Shown: one piece after another, positions 12,403-14,488 of the stretch
Layout of the letters: every line of letters begins with the position of its first letter
Numbering within the stretch: position 1 is the first letter of the stretch
Assembly: GCA_026417815.1 (NCBI GenBank)
Contig: JAOACN010000515.1
Span: 1 to 14,488, forward strand
Origin: Chloroflexaceae bacterium
Lineage (GTDB): Bacteria; Chloroflexota; Chloroflexia; Chloroflexales; Chloroflexaceae
Direction: 5' to 3'
DNA: 14,488 bases
Position numbers and translations under genes: made by a program
Notes under the pieces: model-generated
What the model saw: the letters and a program-made list of their open reading frames with translations, nothing else
Database searches by the model: none
Told to the model about the DNA's origin: nothing

Positions 12403-12430
12403 TTGCGGTTCGCCCGGATGCTGTTACAAT
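12403..12430 (+). promoter_or_regulatory. Promoter of the radical SAM gene
   Basis: TTGCGG (12403-12408), a 16-bp spacer, and TACAAT (12425-12430), with TGT before the -10. The predicted start near 12437 places the true start codon at 12475 and excludes the longer open frame that begins within the promoter. Confidence 0.65.
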
Positions 12431-12474
12431 CCACTGTGGTCTCGACGCAATCCGCGCAGGCGGACAGGTGCCCC

Positions 12475-13527
12475 ATGGCCTACTATATTCGTGAGATGCT
12501 CTCGGAGCGCCCGGCCCTGAGTCCGCGGCGGCCAACCATCAACGAGTTTTTTCTCTCCAGCTACACCCTCAGCATCTACACCGGCTGCGAGCTGGGCTGT
12601 CCGTACTGCGATAGCTGGATCTACCAGGAACGGCCGCTCAACGAACGGATCTACGTTCCACTCGATCTGCCGCAGCGCCTGGCCGCCGAACTGCGGGAGG
12701 TAGATCGCGGTGACCTGATCGCCATCACCGCCCTCAGCGATCCCTACCAGCCCGCGGAGCAGATCTACCGCCTCACCCGGCAGACGCTGCAGGTGCTTGC
12801 CGAACGGGAACAGCCCTGCCTGTTGCTCACCAAGAGCGCCATGGTGCTGGAGGACAAGCCCCTGCTTCAGCGCATGAACGAGCGCAGTCTGGCCGTGGTG
12901 ATGACCACCCTGGTGACCGCCGATCCCCACCTGAGTGAACGGCTGGAGGGCAAGGCGCCCTCACCGGCGTTGCGCCTGGAAATGCTCCGCGAGTTGAAGC
13001 GCGCCGGTGTGCCGGTAGGGGTAGCCATTGTGCCGATTATCCCCTATGTGACCGATCGTCACACTGCACTGCTTTCGTTGGTAAAAGCATGTGCTGATGC
13101 CCAGGTAGATTTTGTGGTATGGGATTATCTGCATATTTCGAATGAGCAGCACTGGATACGTATCAATGAATTGCTGGCCCGGCTGGGAAACTATCCAGTC
13201 AGCTATTACCGTGATCTCTATCGCGATCAGCCAACTGTCAATCCGATCTACCGCCAGGAGATTGACCGTGAATTGCTCGACCGCTGCGACGGTCTTGGCC
13301 TGGAGGCCCGCGCGCCGCACCGCATCTATGCCGGGCGGCTCGCGCCGCGCAACGAGGCGGCCCTGCTGCTCAAGCACGGCGCGTTCCGCGATCGCGTGCA
13401 GGGGCGCGAGCTGGTGGCGCTGAAGGAGCGGGCCCTGGCCGATCAGGTCTACGCGGGAACGATCGATCCTGTGGCGCTCCGCGAGAGTTCCCTGTACCCG
13501 CTGGTACGTGAGGTGCTGGGGCTATGA
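12475..13527 (+). CDS. SplB-type radical SAM protein (COG1533-like)
   Basis: 350 residues. The radical SAM cluster motif CxxxCxxC is at C38, C42 and C45 in YTGCELGCPYCDSW, so it should bind a [4Fe-4S] cluster and cleave S-adenosylmethionine to start radical chemistry. The pattern SDPYQPAEQIYRLTRQTL, then LLTKSAMVLEDKPLL, and GVPVGVAIVPIIPYVTD matches the spore photoproduct lyase-like family annotated as DNA repair photolyase, in which few members have a proven substrate. The start at 12475 follows AGGTG by four bases and fits the promoter. The segment 13021-13300 is AT-richer and uses different third positions from the rest of the gene, yet stays in frame. The gene converges on the glycoside hydrolase. 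A repair role is possible but unproven. Confidence 0.87.
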   Translation: MAYYIREMLSERPALSPRRPTINEFFLSSYTLSIYTGCELGCPYCDSWIYQERPLNERIYVPLDLPQRLAAELREVDRGDLIAITALSDPYQPAEQIYRLTRQTLQVLAEREQPCLLLTKSAMVLEDKPLLQRMNERSLAVVMTTLVTADPHLSERLEGKAPSPALRLEMLRELKRAGVPVGVAIVPIIPYVTDRHTALLSLVKACADAQVDFVVWDYLHISNEQHWIRINELLARLGNYPVSYYRDLYRDQPTVNPIYRQEIDRELLDRCDGLGLEARAPHRIYAGRLAPRNEAALLLKHGAFRDRVQGRELVALKERALADQVYAGTIDPVALRESSLYPLVREVLGL

Positions 13528-13557
13528 TTTCGTGTGGCCGAAGAGATGGGCGCCCCT

Positions 13558-13583
13558 CGCTCCCAACCTCGATAGGTGGAGCG
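13558..13583. terminator. Hairpin between convergent genes, possible bidirectional terminator
   Basis: CGCTCC-CA-ACCT pairs with AGGT-GGAGCG around a CGAT loop: ten base pairs with a 2-nt bulge. It lies midway in the 100-bp gap between the radical SAM stop (13527) and the glycoside hydrolase stop (13628). There is no T-run, so intrinsic termination is uncertain. Confidence 0.45.
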
Positions 13584-13627
13584 GGCGGCAGGCTGGGTTC
13601 CCCTGCGCCCTTACCCGACGATGATCA

Positions 13628-14488
13628 CTATGGCGCCGTAAACAGGTCGCCGACCAGTTCCTCCAGGGTGGCCTGGAACGGCCAGAGGACCACTCCTGTG
13701 GCGCCAGCGTCGCGGCTCGCCTGGAGTCCGATCCGCAGGTCGCGGCGTAGTTCGTCTGTGTCACGACGGTGTCCCTCGCCACTGGGAAAGCCCAGTTCGC
13801 TGACCACCACCGGCTTGCCCTGGTTCAGGGCGCGCAACTCGGCGATGCTCCGTTCCAGGTCGCGCGGCAACCCTTCGCCATAGTACCAGTGGGCGACATA
13901 ACGTCCGGAGTCATAGGGTTCGTCATCGTAGTAGTGAAACGAGTAAAAATCCACCAGCCCCGCCAGGGGCGAAGGCGCCGCAGCCGGACGGAAGTAGCTC
14001 TTGGCGAAGGCCATGCCAATGGTGGTCATCTGCCGGGGATCGATCCACTTCACTTCGTAGTGCAGGCGGGTGAGAAAGGCGATGCGCGCTTCGGCAATCT
14101 GGAGACAGAGGGGAAAGTCGCCGTTGTCCCAATCCCAGCAGCGCCCATCAACCGGGCTGCCGATGTCGGGCTCGTTGAACAGATCCCAGGCCAGAATGCC
14201 GCTCTTTTTAGCCAGGCGCCCGACCACGGGCCGCACGTGCCAGTCCAGGGCGCGTGCGAAGCCCTCCGGGGTAAACTGATCCTGCGGATACTTCGCCAGC
14301 AGCACGGGCATCACGTAGATCCCCCGCCGGTTGGCGCTCTCCACCAGCGCCTCAAGGTGATCAAGCGCCGGTTCGATGGCATAGCCGGGCGTGTCGGCGC
14401 GAGCGCCGCCGAAGACGTAGTAGTTGAGGAACACCCGCACCGTGTTCACCCCCAGCGCACGCATCCGCTCGAAGTCGGCACTGTCTCT
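13628..14488 (-). CDS. Glycoside hydrolase family 5-like protein, C-terminal part
   Basis: 286 codons are visible; the frame is open through the right edge, so the N-terminus (and any signal peptide) is missing. The fold is a clan GH-A (beta/alpha)8 barrel. RMRALGVNTVRVFLNYYVF (8-26 of the visible part) is the typical second strand. The general acid is the glutamate of WDLFNEPD (E106) and the nucleophile is the glutamate of VVVSELGFPS (E231). The aromatic segment FYSFHYYDDEPY is typical of the substrate cleft. It probably hydrolyses a beta-linked glycan such as a glucan or mannan, but the substrate cannot be fixed from this portion. The ATG at 14464 is internal, because family-like sequence (DFER) continues before it. 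It ends convergent with the radical SAM gene. Confidence 0.85.
   Translation of the reverse strand, partial: RDSADFERMRALGVNTVRVFLNYYVFGGARADTPGYAIEPALDHLEALVESANRRGIYVMPVLLAKYPQDQFTPEGFARALDWHVRPVVGRLAKKSGILAWDLFNEPDIGSPVDGRCWDWDNGDFPLCLQIAEARIAFLTRLHYEVKWIDPRQMTTIGMAFAKSYFRPAAAPSPLAGLVDFYSFHYYDDEPYDSGRYVAHWYYGEGLPRDLERSIAELRALNQGKPVVVSELGFPSGEGHRRDTDELRRDLRIGLQASRDAGATGVVLWPFQATLEELVGDLFTAP

Noticed and set aside
12403..12474. Upstream extension of the radical SAM protein
   Set aside because: It would begin inside the -35 box of a good promoter, and the added residues have no family similarity.

Overview
The window is GC-rich, densely packed DNA that reads like the chromosome of a Chloroflexota bacterium, most likely a relative of Roseiflexus, Chloroflexus or Kouleothrix. 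This is an inference from remembered family resemblance: a secreted protein with the CFxETGQCISG...YWEQN motif, the style of several housekeeping genes, and GC-rich intergenic hairpins. No rRNA, tRNA, CRISPR array or complete insertion sequence was found. Most genes are ordinary core or metabolic genes.

Left part (1-2823). A truncated secreted protein (minus strand) is followed by a UPF0173-type metallo-beta-lactamase-fold hydrolase (minus). Its upstream region holds an extended -10 promoter and a strongly palindromic repeat. A 109-bp MITE-like palindromic element (1301-1409), flanked by 11-bp direct repeats, then sits directly against a near-consensus promoter that reads plus-strand through thioredoxin, a structured 315-nt spacer, a CsoR/CstR-family repressor and a small translationally coupled unknown gene. 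The inverted repeat GTACCCC-GTG-GGGGTAC lies on the predicted thioredoxin start site and resembles the operators of CsoR/CstR repressors. This suggests a self-regulated thiol, persulfide or metal stress unit, and it is the most interesting hypothesis in the window.

Middle part (2824-11099), all minus strand. Transcription order is NYN-domain/LOTUS-like RNA-processing protein, trpF, membrane-anchored metallophosphoesterase, membrane-anchored cysteine-less Trm112-like protein, trpB, diacylglycerol-kinase-family lipid kinase, and then an orphan ParB-like protein with its own strong promoter. The NYN gene has a strong promoter about 340 nt upstream of its start, and the leader between them contains several inverted repeats. 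Two tryptophan genes are therefore interleaved with RNA and membrane genes.

Right part (11100-14488). A family 2 glycosyltransferase (minus, apparently leaderless or nearly so) and a SplB-type radical SAM protein (plus) diverge from a 367-bp intergenic region that carries both promoters. The radical SAM gene converges on a glycoside hydrolase resembling family 5, which is cut by the right edge of the window. Five of the six promoters recognised share a TTGC-type -35 box, which may reflect the preference of this organism's housekeeping sigma factor.
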